64,000 nucleotides of DNA from Rossellomorea sp. BNER (GTDB lineage Bacteria; Bacillota; Bacilli; Bacillales; Bacillaceae_B), in the NCBI GenBank assembly GCA_024213275.1, contig JANAVG010000002.1, positions 372,001-436,000 of the forward strand, given 5' to 3'. A model generated the notes under the pieces. That model was not told the origin of the DNA and made no database searches. It worked only from the letters and a program-made list of their open reading frames with translations. Every line of letters begins with the position of its first letter. The first letter of the stretch is position 1. Below are positions 26,401 through 35,314 of this stretch, piece after piece. The position numbers and the translations under genes were made by a program.

Positions 26401-27756
26401 TCATTCTACAGCTGCCTTGTTTTTTCTTTGAATATGGATTAAACGGGCAGATAAAGTAATAGCCCCTGCAGTTAATCCAGTTGTTAAGCCAATCCAATAT
26501 CCATAAGGGCCAAAATCAGTGTAGTTAGCTAAGATATATCCGAAGGGGAGTCCTATAACCCAATAAGAAATAAGTGCCATGATAAAGGTGACATTCACAT
26601 CCTTGTAGCCTCGCAATGCACCTTGGACAGGAGCCTGGATAGCATCAGATAGCTGAAAAAATACTGCGTATAAAAGGAAATGGGAAATCAGTGCAATGAC
26701 CTCAGGATCATCAGTATATATGGATGAAACCGGTTCTTTAAACACCATTAAAGCTACTCCATATGTTAGGGCTAAGCCTATTGCAGTCAAGATTCCCATT
26801 AGACTATAAATTTTTGCATCTTGAATTCTTTTAGCCCCGACTTCAAAACCAACCACAATCGTAAGAGCCATTGAGATACTTAATGGAATCATATACAAAA
26901 ACGAAGCAAAATTAATTGCTGCTTGATGCGCAGCAATAATGGCTGTGCTGTAATTACTCATAAATAATGTAACAGCAGAAAAAATACTTACTTCAAAAAA
27001 AATGGAGAGTCCGATTGGAACCCCTATCGCAAAAATTTCTTTCCATTTTGATAAGGAAATGGGGTGAAGCTTTCGAAAAATATAATACTTTGCAAATGGT
27101 CGATTCTGATGAATGACCCAAGCGGCAATAAAAGTGATCATCCAGTACGTTATTGCAGATGCATATCCAGAACCAATTCCTCCAAGCTCTGGAAATCCCC
27201 ATTTACCGAAAATTAAAACATAATTAAAAAATACATTAATCGGTAGTGATAATAGTGTAATTACCATCGATATTTTCGTCATTCCTAAAGCATCGATAAA
27301 TGAACGGAGTACATTATAGATAAATAAAGGAATCATACCAAAAGAAAGAGCAACCAGATATCCTCTTGCAATATACCTGACACGATTCTCAATATTCATT
27401 CCGTTCAATATCGGGTCTAAAACGAATGAGCCAATAATTAAAACCATCACAGCTAGAAAGGTCCCTGCATATATTCCTTGAACAACTGAAAATGGGACCT
27501 CTTTTTCCCTTTTCCCTCCAATAAGCTGAGCCACAATTGGGGTGATTGCAAGTAAAATTCCGCTTAAACCAGTAAATACAGGCACCCATAGAGAAGAGCC
27601 AATAGCTACCCCTGCAAGATCTGCTGATGAATACTTACCTGACATTACCGTGTCAAAAAAGTTCATCGAAAACATTCCAAGCTGTGTCACTAAAATTGGA
27701 ACTAAAATAATTGAAAATTGTTTGATTTTTTCCGACATGGAATTTGTTTGCCTCAT
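26401..27756 (-). CDS. MATE family multidrug exporter (NorM type)
   Basis: A 451-residue protein with about 12 membrane helices. ATG at 27756 follows AAGGAGATCGT; an in-frame ATG at 27783 lacks a site. The two MatE halves are seen as FFDTVMSGKYSSADLAGVAIGSS (abbreviated: DTVMSG...LAGVAIGSS) near residue 30-55 and a repeat in the second half (AAHQAAINFASFLYMIPLSI). Likely a Na+ or H+ driven exporter of cationic drugs. It is divergent from the murG-like gene. Confidence 0.87.
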   Translation of the reverse strand: MRQTNSMSEKIKQFSIILVPILVTQLGMFSMNFFDTVMSGKYSSADLAGVAIGSSLWVPVFTGLSGILLAITPIVAQLIGGKREKEVPFSVVQGIYAGTFLAVMVLIIGSFVLDPILNGMNIENRVRYIARGYLVALSFGMIPLFIYNVLRSFIDALGMTKISMVITLLSLPINVFFNYVLIFGKWGFPELGGIGSGYASAITYWMITFIAAWVIHQNRPFAKYYIFRKLHPISLSKWKEIFAIGVPIGLSIFFEVSIFSAVTLFMSNYSTAIIAAHQAAINFASFLYMIPLSISMALTIVVGFEVGAKRIQDAKIYSLMGILTAIGLALTYGVALMVFKEPVSSIYTDDPEVIALISHFLLYAVFFQLSDAIQAPVQGALRGYKDVNVTFIMALISYWVIGLPFGYILANYTDFGPYGYWIGLTTGLTAGAITLSARLIHIQRKNKAAVE

Positions 27757-28125
27757 AGTACGATCTCCTTGCTGATTGAACAATGAAAGAATTATAACAT
27801 ATTCATCTTTGAAAAAGGTGAAAGAACTCTGATTCTAAAATCGCATCTAAAATTCCAATCCATTTATGGTTCAAAGATGAATTTATAATAGCAAACAGAA
27901 TATAATTAGAAGGACAAAAACTTTGTAAAGGAAAAAGTGGAGACAGGTTATAAATAATTTGTTGTACTTATCTTATTTACAAAACCGTTCCTTATGAAAG
28001 CATTTGAAAATCTTCTAAATTTAGATAAATACATAGGTGAAACATCCTGATCTGAAATTTCCTCTATTTAAAATGAAAAATCAGTGTATAATGGGAAAGG
28101 AATCTTTACAGATAGGAGATTTATC
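27757..28125. other. Divergent intergenic region between MATE and murG-like genes
   Basis: No gene seen. A TATAAT (28087-28092) preceded by TCTATT 18 bp upstream is a candidate promoter for the murG-like gene, 33 bp before its start. The rest is AT-rich. Confidence 0.35.
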
Positions 28126-29199
28126 ATGAAGAAACATATATTATTTACTGGCGGAGGTTCAGCAGGACATGTAACCGTTAATACTGCGCTCATCCCTTAC
28201 TTTCAAAAAAATGGTTGGAAAACTTCTTATATAGGATCAAAAAATGGAATTGAGCAAGAAATTATTACAGAGCAGTTTCCTGATATCCCTTATCATGGTA
28301 TATCTAGTGGAAAATTGAGAAGATATTTTTCAACGAAAAACTTCTCGGACCCATTTAGAGTATTAAAAGGATTAATGGAATCATTAAAAATCATTAGAAA
28401 AACAAAACCTGATATCATTTTTTCAAAGGGAGGTTTCGTGTCTGTCCCGGTCGTGATGGCAGCAAAGATGAAGGGAATACCTGTAGCCATTCATGAATCT
28501 GATGTGACCCCTGGTCTTGCGAATAAATTAGCAATCCCTTTTGCAACAAAGATCTTTACAACATTTCCTGAAGCTCTACAACATACTCCTGAAGAAAAAT
28601 CAATATGTGCGGGAGCGATTATCCGTGAAGAGCTTTTCAAAGGTAATCCTGCGGCGGGAAGAAAAATAACTGGATTTCATAATCTTAAACCTGTATTAAT
28701 GATTATGGGTGGTAGTCTAGGTTCACGGAAAATTAATGATGCAGTAAGACAAAACCTTGATTCCTTACTTGAACGTTATCAAATCATTCATCTTTGTGGA
28801 AAAGGCAATCTTGATTTCTCCCTTCAAAGGGACGGATATCTTCAATATGAATATGTTTCAAGTGAACTGACAGATTTTTTAGCTATTACAGATATGGTAA
28901 TTTCTAGAGCAGGTTCAAACTCAATTTTTGAATTCCTTGCACTTAAGAAACCAATGTTACTTATCCCACTCTCTAAAGAAGCGAGTAGAGGCGATCAAAT
29001 TTTAAACGCCAATTCTTTTGTAAAACAAGGATTTGCTCTCAAGGTTGAAGAAGAGGAATTATCCCCTCAATCATTTATTCGAAAATTAGAGGAATTAGAA
29101 AATAAACAAACACAAATCAAAACAGCTATGGAAAGTGGCCTTGAAGCATACACGATCGACGATATGTATCAAGTGTTATCTAAAATGTCTCTATTGTAA
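28126..29199 (+). CDS. MurG-like UDP-GlcNAc:lipid I transferase, stand-alone copy
   Basis: A 357-residue GT28 glycosyltransferase; ATG at 28126 follows ATAGGAGAT. The N-terminal loop [13 protein letters not shown] (lipid-side), [12 protein letters not shown] and the C-terminal donor-site [14 protein letters not shown] plus [14 protein letters not shown] are MurG signatures. It is outside any division/wall cluster, so it is probably a paralogue of the essential murG expected elsewhere, as found in B. cereus-type genomes. It would add GlcNAc to lipid I or a related lipid at the membrane. Confidence 0.87.
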   Translation: MKKHILFTGGGSAGHVTVNTALIPYFQKNGWKTSYIGSKNGIEQEIITEQFPDIPYHGISSGKLRRYFSTKNFSDPFRVLKGLMESLKIIRKTKPDIIFSKGGFVSVPVVMAAKMKGIPVAIHESDVTPGLANKLAIPFATKIFTTFPEALQHTPEEKSICAGAIIREELFKGNPAAGRKITGFHNLKPVLMIMGGSLGSRKINDAVRQNLDSLLERYQIIHLCGKGNLDFSLQRDGYLQYEYVSSELTDFLAITDMVISRAGSNSIFEFLALKKPMLLIPLSKEASRGDQILNANSFVKQGFALKVEEEELSPQSFIRKLEELENKQTQIKTAMESGLEAYTIDDMYQVLSKMSLL

Positions 29200-29263
29200 T
29201 TCATCATAACTATCCTTTTTGTTTCATATGTTTATTGAAATGAGAAGGAAGGAGACAGAGCCT

Positions 29264-29416
29264 ATGGTTTATCCATACTCAAAGGGTTGGTTTATTAAGG
29301 AATTAAAGAATGCTGGAATAACCCATCATCCGGTTGAAAAACGAAAGCTTGAAAATTATAAAACCCATATTATTCGAAGCTTGTGGATGGAGAAAGTAAA
29401 AAATAAACAGAAATAA
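29264..29416 (+). CDS. YflJ-like small protein (DUF2639)
   Basis: A 50-residue protein; ATG at 29264 follows AAGGAAGGAGAC. The pattern SKGWFIKELKNAGI then HPVEKRKLENYKTHIIRSLW fits the DUF2639/YflJ family of very small Bacillus proteins, whose role is unknown. It is 64 bp after the murG-like gene and may share its transcript. Confidence 0.65.
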   Translation: MVYPYSKGWFIKELKNAGITHHPVEKRKLENYKTHIIRSLWMEKVKNKQK

Positions 29417-29525
29417 CACTTATGCCTTAAAAATGACTTACACACCGAGTTCAAACGATTAAATGGGAGGTGTAGGCTTTTTGGGGCAAATTTTAATATG
29501 TCGCTAAAAAAGGACATATTAAAAA

Positions 29526-29594
29526 ATGGAACTGACACTTAAAAGTCTAAGCCAATCTTGGCTATGAAACCTTTAAATGGAGTCAGCTCCAATT
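29526..29594. terminator. Imperfect palindrome between convergent genes
   Basis: AGCCAA / TTGGCT forms the centre, and outer arms ATGGAACTGACAC and GAGTCAGCTCCAAT are roughly complementary. Placed between the convergent yflJ-like and GNAT genes, it probably ends both transcripts. Confidence 0.4.
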
Positions 29595-29600
29595 GTATAT

Positions 29601-30152
29601 TTATGCTTCCAAAGCTTGTTCCTCTTCTTGTGGTGTTTGATATAAATGCCATGTATATAGATCTTTAGGGATTTCATACAAGTTATAAATATCTCCATTT
29701 GCATTTAATTTTTCATAGATGGCGGGTCTAGTCTCGTTAGCATTAATAACGTATGGGAGTTTTTCCGCTGCTTTTTGTGAACGAACATTTTCTTTGCGGA
29801 TCCTCATATAGATCGTTTCCATTTCTAATTCATAAAATAATTCATGAAAAAATGCTTCTTTTGCTGGCTTGTTGTAACCTTTCCCATGAAACGGTTTTCC
29901 AATCCAAGTTCCTAGAAAACCAGATTTATTTTCGACATCATATAAATTGATTGTCCCGATAGGGTTTCCCCATTCGTCCAAAATTGTTCTGGAAATTAAT
30001 TCTCCCTGCTCTTCTGCCTCTATAGTTTGTTTAGTCATGAAAAGAAATTCTTCATAAGAATAGGCTTTTTGACGTACGAAAGGGAAGACATCAGGGTGCA
30101 CCATTTGATCGTATAGAGTGTGACACTCTTGTAGATCGCGTTTCTTGATCAT
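29601..30152 (-). CDS. GNAT family N-acetyltransferase (RimJ/RimL-like)
   Basis: A 183-residue acetyltransferase; ATG after AAGGAGGGTTTC. Acetyl-CoA loop is WIGKPFHGKGYNKPA (about 83-97), followed by the Tyr-Met-Arg strand and KENVRSQKAAEKL, the usual RimJ/RimL layout. Its leader (30160-30300) contains a tRNA-like element and two hairpins, described separately. Substrate unknown; the leader hints at an amino-acid or tRNA connection, which is inference. Confidence 0.82.
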   Translation of the reverse strand: MIKKRDLQECHTLYDQMVHPDVFPFVRQKAYSYEEFLFMTKQTIEAEEQGELISRTILDEWGNPIGTINLYDVENKSGFLGTWIGKPFHGKGYNKPAKEAFFHELFYELEMETIYMRIRKENVRSQKAAEKLPYVINANETRPAIYEKLNANGDIYNLYEIPKDLYTWHLYQTPQEEEQALEA

Positions 30153-30166
30153 ACGAAACCCTCCTT

Positions 30167-30230
30167 GAGGGCAGTCTCGTAGCGTTCGGTTCTACCCTCG
30201 AAATTTTTTAAAGTTGCATAAAAAATTTCG
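30167..30230 (-). promoter_or_regulatory. Structured leader of the GNAT gene: two hairpins with a T-box-like core
   Basis: A perfect 11-bp hairpin (30199-30209 with 30220-30230) is followed in transcription order by GAGGGTAGAACCG and a closing CCCTC (stem 30195-30199 with 30167-30171). GGGTAGAACCG differs by one base from the T-box core GGGTGGNACCG; the change hits the G that should pair with the tRNA NCCA end. No T-run follows, so it is not a terminator; the ribosome site lies immediately after the second stem. Confidence 0.4.
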
Positions 30231-30296
30231 GGGTGGGAATCGAACCCACTAAGACCAGTCAAGAAACTGGTGGCGCACCATTTGCCTTCCCTCCAT
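30225..30296 (-). ncRNA. tRNA-like element (degenerate or pseudo-tRNA)
   Basis: Read on the minus strand: a D-arm-like GGC-9 nt-GCC containing GG in the loop, one spacer base, an anticodon-like stem CCAGT/ACTGG with a 6-nt loop TTCTTG, a 5-nt variable region, and a textbook T-arm GTGGG-TTCGATT-CCCAC (30233-30249). A normal anticodon loop has 7 nt, position 8 is not U, and the 7-bp acceptor stem fails (only the three inner pairs form), with no CCA. It is therefore not a working elongator tRNA. It sits about 75 nt before the GNAT start codon in the same direction. Confidence 0.55.
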
Positions 30297-30433
30297 TACA
30301 TAGCCAGATATATAATTAACGGCGTTTTGTAGTATATAATGGGATTTATATTTTACCCTCGTATCATACAAGAAAAATGACAAAAAGAAAATAGGTAAAT
30401 TGTAAATTTTTCTTGAAAAAAATCTCCAATTTT

Positions 30434-31564
30434 CTACATGTTTTGATAAACGACATTCCCGTTAATTATCGTTAGTTTTGGCTTGGCCATAAAATGAAAT
30501 GGGTGAAGATCCCAAAGGACTAAATCTGCATCTTTTCCCACTTCTATACTCCCTAAACGATGGTCAATGCCAAGATTTCTCGCAGGATGAATGGTTATGC
30601 CTGCCAAGGCTTTTGACTCTGATAAACCTTCGCGAACGGAGATGGCTGCAACAATATTTAAGTATTGAATTGGTGTGTAAGGGTGATCAGTTGTTATCGA
30701 CACCTCTACACCATTTTTCGTTAGTTCCTGATAAGTGACCCAGCTTTTATTCTTTAATTCGACCTTAGAACGTCTTGTAAAAGTAGGTCCAACCGTTACT
30801 TTAAGGTCAAGGTCTTTTAATTGGTCAGCAATTAAGTGACCTTCTGTACAATGTTCGATTCGTAAATCTAGATTGAATTCTTTAGCGAAACGAACGGCAG
30901 ATAAGATATCATCTGCTCGATGGGCGTGAATTCTAACTGGAATTTCACGTTTCAAAGCTTTTACAATAGGGGCAACACGGAGATCATCTGGGTTATCACA
31001 GTACATTGCATTAAAAAATGCCTCTCTAAGCATACCCATTATTCCCATTCGAGTAATGGAATCCTTGTTGCCATTACTATGCATTCTTTTTGGATTTTCA
31101 CCAAGAGCAAGTTTTAGACCAGATGTTTCTTTTACCAGCATAGAAGCAATATTTTTTCCATGTGTCTTAATCACAGCTGTTGTACCGCCAATAACATTGG
31201 CACTACCTGGCATTACATTTACAGTAGTAACCCCTAATTTCATTGCATCTTGAAAACCAGGATCAAGAGGGTACACTCCATCAAAGGCCCTTACGTGAGG
31301 AGTCATAGGTTCAATGGATTCGTTTGCATCATTTCCAGCCCACCCCGTTCCTTCATCATATAAACCGAGATGGGTATGAGCATCAATAAACCCAGGTAAT
31401 AAAACTTTCCCTTGGCAATCAATAATATGTGCCCCAGGAGGAATTTCCTCTAGATAAGAGGTCACTTTTTGAATTTGTCCATTATGGATCCATACTTGTC
31501 CATTAGATATAACGGAAGAAGTAACGGGATATATTGTGGCATTGATTAAAATGAGAGTGTTCAT
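30434..31564 (-). CDS. Imidazolonepropionase-like amidohydrolase
   Basis: A 376-residue metal-dependent hydrolase with a TIM-barrel fold; ATG after AAAGGAATCC. Metal motifs: DAHTHLG (61-67), RIHAHRADD, RIEHCTEGHL and the Asp of SITTDHPYTP. The composite beta-sandwich is completed by residues near both ends (VTSSVISNGQVWI and DADLVLWD). Substrate not predictable; the class includes cyclic amidohydrolases and dipeptidases. It stands alone on the minus strand. Confidence 0.82.
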   Translation of the reverse strand: MNTLILINATIYPVTSSVISNGQVWIHNGQIQKVTSYLEEIPPGAHIIDCQGKVLLPGFIDAHTHLGLYDEGTGWAGNDANESIEPMTPHVRAFDGVYPLDPGFQDAMKLGVTTVNVMPGSANVIGGTTAVIKTHGKNIASMLVKETSGLKLALGENPKRMHSNGNKDSITRMGIMGMLREAFFNAMYCDNPDDLRVAPIVKALKREIPVRIHAHRADDILSAVRFAKEFNLDLRIEHCTEGHLIADQLKDLDLKVTVGPTFTRRSKVELKNKSWVTYQELTKNGVEVSITTDHPYTPIQYLNIVAAISVREGLSESKALAGITIHPARNLGIDHRLGSIEVGKDADLVLWDLHPFHFMAKPKLTIINGNVVYQNM

Positions 31565-31664
31565 TTGGATTCCTTTCTTATCAAACGATTTAATTGTTCT
31601 TTATTTTAAACAAATCACTAGAAAAAAAGAAGTTCACTATAAGAACACTTAAATGAAAATCAAA

Positions 31665-32267
31665 TCATTGACTCTTTGTCCGGTTTTTAAATAGATGATA
31701 TAAAAGGTAGGTTAATATAACCCCTGTTGCCATTAATGCAATTGGTTTAATATACTTTATGCCAACACTTTCGATTTGGTTCCAATGAGTTCCTAATTCC
31801 ATACCAACTAAAAGAAAAAGAATTGTCCAAGGAATCATGGCAGCAATGGTATAAATAAGGAAGAGAGAAAACTTCATTTTACAAATACCTGCAGGTATGG
31901 AAATGGCATGGCGCACAATCGGAATGAATCTAGCAGTAAAGATTACGACATTTCCATACTTTACGAACCATTTTTCAGATGCTTGTAGATGTGTCTCGTG
32001 GATAAATAAGTATTTACCCCATTTTTCAAAAAAAGGTCGTCCACCGTAGATTCCTAACCAATAGAGAAATAATTGTGCCAATGTTCCACCTACGACACCA
32101 GCTATAAGAGCAGGTATAAACCCAATTTGTTCGGAATAGATTAGGAACCCACCATAAGCTAATACGACTTCACTCGGTATGATTTCTATCATTAAACCAA
32201 GTGCAATTCCGAAAATGCCTAGCTCAGAAAGTGCTTGGAGAATATCTATTAGAAAATCATGGTTCAT
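31665..32267 (-). CDS. DedA family membrane protein
   Basis: A 200-residue VTT/SNARE-associated-domain protein with 4-5 hydrophobic segments; ATG after GGAGGGAGAG. Conserved DedA features are the EIIPSEVVLAYGGFL region near residue 27 and FTARFIPIVRHAISIPAG (about 110-127), including the essential arginines. DedA proteins flip polyprenyl-phosphate or phospholipids. It lies 16 bp after uppP on the same strand, so both likely serve undecaprenyl-phosphate recycling. Confidence 0.87.
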   Translation of the reverse strand: MNHDFLIDILQALSELGIFGIALGLMIEIIPSEVVLAYGGFLIYSEQIGFIPALIAGVVGGTLAQLFLYWLGIYGGRPFFEKWGKYLFIHETHLQASEKWFVKYGNVVIFTARFIPIVRHAISIPAGICKMKFSLFLIYTIAAMIPWTILFLLVGMELGTHWNQIESVGIKYIKPIALMATGVILTYLLYHLFKNRTKSQ

Positions 32268-32282
32268 GAGAATCTCTCCCTC

Positions 32283-33065
32283 CTAAAAGATACCTGTCCA
32301 TTGCAAGATTAAAATAAGGCTTCCTAAAGCCCATACATAATAAGAAAATATTTTTAATGAATGTTTTTTCAGGAAATTGACCATTGTCACGATGGCAAAA
32401 TATCCAAAGATTGCAGCTGATGTCGTTCCGATCAAAAGGCTGGTAAAGCTGATTGCTTCCATACTCCCCGTAAATAATTCTTTACTTTGTAAAACAATTC
32501 CACCTAAAATAGCCGGAGTTGATAAAAGAAAGGAAAAATAGGCTGCGGTTTGACGATCAAGCTTTCTCAATAAGCCTGCTGCTATCGTTAATCCGGAGCG
32601 AGATAATGCAGGGAAAATGGCGGCAGCTTGAAAGCTTCCAATCACAAAAGCATCCTTATAGTTAATCTCTTCAAGCTTTTTAAAACCATCTTTTACTCCA
32701 TCAGCCCAAAACATAATCGCTCCGGTTATAAGAAATTCCCATCCGATAGTTGTTCCAGATTTCGAAATAGTATCAAAAAAATCTTCGAATAATAGCCCCA
32801 CTATAACAGCAGGTATTGTTCCGATTATTAATACGAAAGAAAGCTTGCTAAATGGATGACGAATCATGTACAATAGCTCTTTCTGATAAACAACAAAAAT
32901 AGCAAGTAATGTCCCGATATGGAGCATCGTATCAAGAAATAGTCCAGCATCGTCTAAACCAAAAATATGTCTACCGAGATAGAGATGCCCTGTACTGGAG
33001 ATTGGGAGAAATTCTGTAAGTCCCTGTATAATTCCTAATATAAAGGCTTCGATTTTTGATAACAT
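32283..33065 (-). CDS. uppP: Undecaprenyl-diphosphatase
   Basis: A 260-residue polytopic membrane enzyme that dephosphorylates undecaprenyl diphosphate for wall synthesis. ATG at 33065 follows AAAAGGGGTT; a longer frame upstream is not supported. The active-site signatures are IIQGLTEFLPISSTGH (QGLTE) and FPALSRSGLT. Directly upstream of the DedA gene. B. subtilis also has a BcrC-type enzyme; this one is the BacA/UppP type. Confidence 0.92.
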   Translation of the reverse strand: MLSKIEAFILGIIQGLTEFLPISSTGHLYLGRHIFGLDDAGLFLDTMLHIGTLLAIFVVYQKELLYMIRHPFSKLSFVLIIGTIPAVIVGLLFEDFFDTISKSGTTIGWEFLITGAIMFWADGVKDGFKKLEEINYKDAFVIGSFQAAAIFPALSRSGLTIAAGLLRKLDRQTAAYFSFLLSTPAILGGIVLQSKELFTGSMEAISFTSLLIGTTSAAIFGYFAIVTMVNFLKKHSLKIFSYYVWALGSLILILQWTGIF

Positions 33066-33246
33066 GTTTTGACAACCCCTTTTAAGACAATCCTTATTTA
33101 CACATATATTCAAAAAATTAAAGAGAAGAACGGATATTTTAAAAGGGATATCAATGATATTTAAACAATCCATTAGTGATAAATATGAAACTTTTTGTGA
33201 GTTTCGTCGTATATATAGTAAGAAAAAACGAAAGGGGACAACAAGA

Positions 33247-33570
33247 ATGCCAACAAAAGATGAAAGACTCCTAGCGGCCGTAATTTATATCATTAGTTTC
33301 TTTACTGTGTTTATTGGTCCGATCGTGATTTGGTTATTAAAGAAAGACGATTCAGAGTTCATCGATTACCATGGAAAAGAATACTTAAACTTTTTAATCT
33401 CCTATTTTGTGTATGGTACAGTCAGTGGGATATTAACTGTCGTACTTATCGGCTTTGTACTACTTCCGGTTGTAGGAATCCTTGTATTCATTTTCACAAT
33501 CCTTGGGGCCATCAAAGCTTACGAAGGGGAGAACTACCGAATCCCAACAATATTCCGCCTTATCAAATAA
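33247..33570 (+). CDS. DUF4870 small membrane protein
   Basis: A 107-residue protein; ATG at 33247 after AAAGGGGAC. Three hydrophobic segments, with the conserved FIDYHGKEYLNFLIS between helices one and two and GAIKAYEGENYRIP at the end, are typical of the DUF4870/Tic20-like family. Role unknown. Divergent from uppP. Confidence 0.82.
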   Translation: MPTKDERLLAAVIYIISFFTVFIGPIVIWLLKKDDSEFIDYHGKEYLNFLISYFVYGTVSGILTVVLIGFVLLPVVGILVFIFTILGAIKAYEGENYRIPTIFRLIK

Positions 33571-33597
33571 GCACCGCTTTAACACTTTACTACAATG

Positions 33598-33656
33598 AGG
33601 GACGGTTCTCGAACACGTTAATGCATTAACGTGTTCGAGAACCGTCCCTTTTTTTG
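33598..33656 (+). terminator. Perfect 52-bp palindrome acting as terminator
   Basis: Positions 33598-33649 form an uninterrupted palindrome centred on AATGCATT; arms begin AGGGACGGTTCTCGAACACG. Eight T residues follow. It ends the DUF4870 transcript and could extrude as a cruciform. GGGACGGTTCTC arms recur in many Bacillus and Clostridium genomes, so it may belong to a dispersed family. Confidence 0.85.
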
Positions 33657-33695
33657 GTCTTTTTTGCTAGAATAGAAGTAATAGGAGGGCTTTGT

Positions 33696-34685
33696 ATGGT
33701 ACGAGTTGATAATAAAGAGCGGTTGCTGAAGTTAATGCAGATTCTTAAAGAAGAGACTGATGAAGAAAATGAGTTAACATTAGATGATATTATTGATAAA
33801 TTCCAGAATATTTATGGGTCTGAATTAAAGTTAAACAAAAATTCACTAAAGGATGATATGGAACATTTAATAGAATCCCATTTTGATATTACCATTAATC
33901 AAGAAAAAGACGGACTCCCGAAATACTATAGTCATCAATATCGACTATTCGAACTTTACGAGCTGCGAATGCTTATTGATGCTGTTGTATCTGCTCGTTT
34001 TATAACAAAAGAAGAAACAAAAGGACTTATTAGAAAGATTAAGCAGTTAACAAGTGTTCACCAAGCTAAACACCTTCAAAATGAGATTTTAATAGACTCC
34101 TCTGTAAAAAGTGAAAGTCATCTTGTTCGATTAGCTATTCATGAGTTACACCAATCGATATCAGATCGGAAAATTGTAACCTTCCAATACGGACGCTATG
34201 ACATGAACAAGCAGTTTCAATTAAGTCATGACGGTGAACTTTACAGGGTAAAACCATTAGCACTTACATGGGCAAACGATTTTTATTACTTACTTGCTTA
34301 CTTTTATAAAGAGAATGAAATCCGACATTATCGAATTGACCGATTGAGAAACGTTCAAATCACTGAAGAGTCGTTTCCGTTTGAGGTGTTCGATGTAAAT
34401 AAATATGTCCAGTCTACCTTTCATATGTTTGCTGGTTCAGAAGAGTGGATAAAAATTCGCTTTAAAAATCATTTAATCAACCCGATCATCGATAAATTTG
34501 GAAAGCAGGTTGAAATTAGAAAAGAAGACGATACTCATTTCGTGGTCACGACTAAAGCCAGGATCAGTGACGGGTTAATAAGCTGGATCCTTAATTGGGG
34601 AAGTCAGGCAGAGGTGCTATCGCCTTCGACACTTGTAATTCAAGTTAAGAAAGAAATTAATAAAATGAATGAAATATACCAATAA
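33696..34685 (+). CDS. WYL-domain transcriptional regulator
   Basis: A 329-residue protein; ATG at 33696 after ATAGGAGGG. N-terminal winged helix (about 5-70) with ELTLDDIIDKFQNIYG, then a WYL domain (about 150-230; KPLALTWANDFYYLLAYF replaces the literal W-Y-L) and a C-terminal WCX extension. Such regulators bind nucleotide or nucleic-acid ligands; targets are unknown. It stands between terminators, so it is monocistronic. Confidence 0.84.
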   Translation: MVRVDNKERLLKLMQILKEETDEENELTLDDIIDKFQNIYGSELKLNKNSLKDDMEHLIESHFDITINQEKDGLPKYYSHQYRLFELYELRMLIDAVVSARFITKEETKGLIRKIKQLTSVHQAKHLQNEILIDSSVKSESHLVRLAIHELHQSISDRKIVTFQYGRYDMNKQFQLSHDGELYRVKPLALTWANDFYYLLAYFYKENEIRHYRIDRLRNVQITEESFPFEVFDVNKYVQSTFHMFAGSEEWIKIRFKNHLINPIIDKFGKQVEIRKEDDTHFVVTTKARISDGLISWILNWGSQAEVLSPSTLVIQVKKEINKMNEIYQ

Positions 34686-34690
34686 AAATA

Positions 34691-34722
34691 GGAGGGACCA
34701 GCAATCGGTCCACTCCTTTTCG
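34691..34722 (+). terminator. Terminator after the WYL gene
   Basis: GGAGGGACC (from 34691) pairs with GGTCCACTCC across a 7-nt loop, then TTTT. Confidence 0.7.
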
Positions 34723-34804
34723 GTTTGTATGGACCGTTTTGAGTCCTTGAAAAGTCAAGAAAAAATGAGGTAGGTAAAGGGCTTTTATATTTTCCATAAA
34801 AGAT

Positions 34805-34903
34805 ATGAAGAATCACGGTTACTATTATGCAATCCTTGGTGAAACAGGACCAATCGAATATTACGAAAAAGTATGTGAGGCAAAATTAACCCCGTATATT
34901 TAA
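34805..34903 (+). pseudogene. C-terminal remnant of a GNAT acetyltransferase (32 codons)
   Basis: A short frame ending GPIEYYEKVCEAKLTP resembles the 'FYEKxGF/GA' end of GNAT proteins. No start signal and no upstream domain are present, so it looks like the tail of a decayed gene. Its stop overlaps the ribosome site of the Nudix gene. Confidence 0.4.
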
Positions 34904-34912
34904 GGAGTAAAA

Positions 34913-35308
34913 ATGAGACGAAATCGAGCTGGAATACTTCTAGTAGAAGATAATAAAATTGCTCTAATAAAAAGAATAAAGGAAAATCGAACTTACTATG
35001 TTTTACCTGGTGGAGGTATAGAAAAGGATGAGTCTTATAAAGAAGCTGCTCTTCGTGAAGCGAAAGAAGAATTAGGGATAGATGTCGAGATCGATGGTTC
35101 TATATGCTTTGAAGATTCAGGTGCACATTGTTATTTTTTTGTGAGAAAATATTGTGGTGAGTTTGCAACTGGGGAAGGTGAGGAATTCAGTGATAATGAT
35201 CACAATCAAGGAGAATACCTTCCTTGTTGGGTAAGCATTAATCAACTTGAACATATGTTGATCTACCCAAGCGTGAATAAATGGATCCATAAGTTAAATA
35301 CGAGGTGA
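34913..35308 (+). CDS. Nudix hydrolase
   Basis: A 131-residue pyrophosphohydrolase; ATG after TAAGGAGT. The Nudix box GGGIEKDESYKEAALREAKE...LGI is complete (G-x5-E-x7-REAxEELG, residues about 38-60). Substrate is not predictable. It ends 6 bp before the patatin gene, so the two form an operon. Confidence 0.9.
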   Translation: MRRNRAGILLVEDNKIALIKRIKENRTYYVLPGGGIEKDESYKEAALREAKEELGIDVEIDGSICFEDSGAHCYFFVRKYCGEFATGEGEEFSDNDHNQGEYLPCWVSINQLEHMLIYPSVNKWIHKLNTR

Positions 35309-35314
35309 ACATAG

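Noticed and set aside
30199..30230. Hairpin before the GNAT gene as an intrinsic terminator
   Set aside because: T residues are inside the stem and no T-run follows on either strand.
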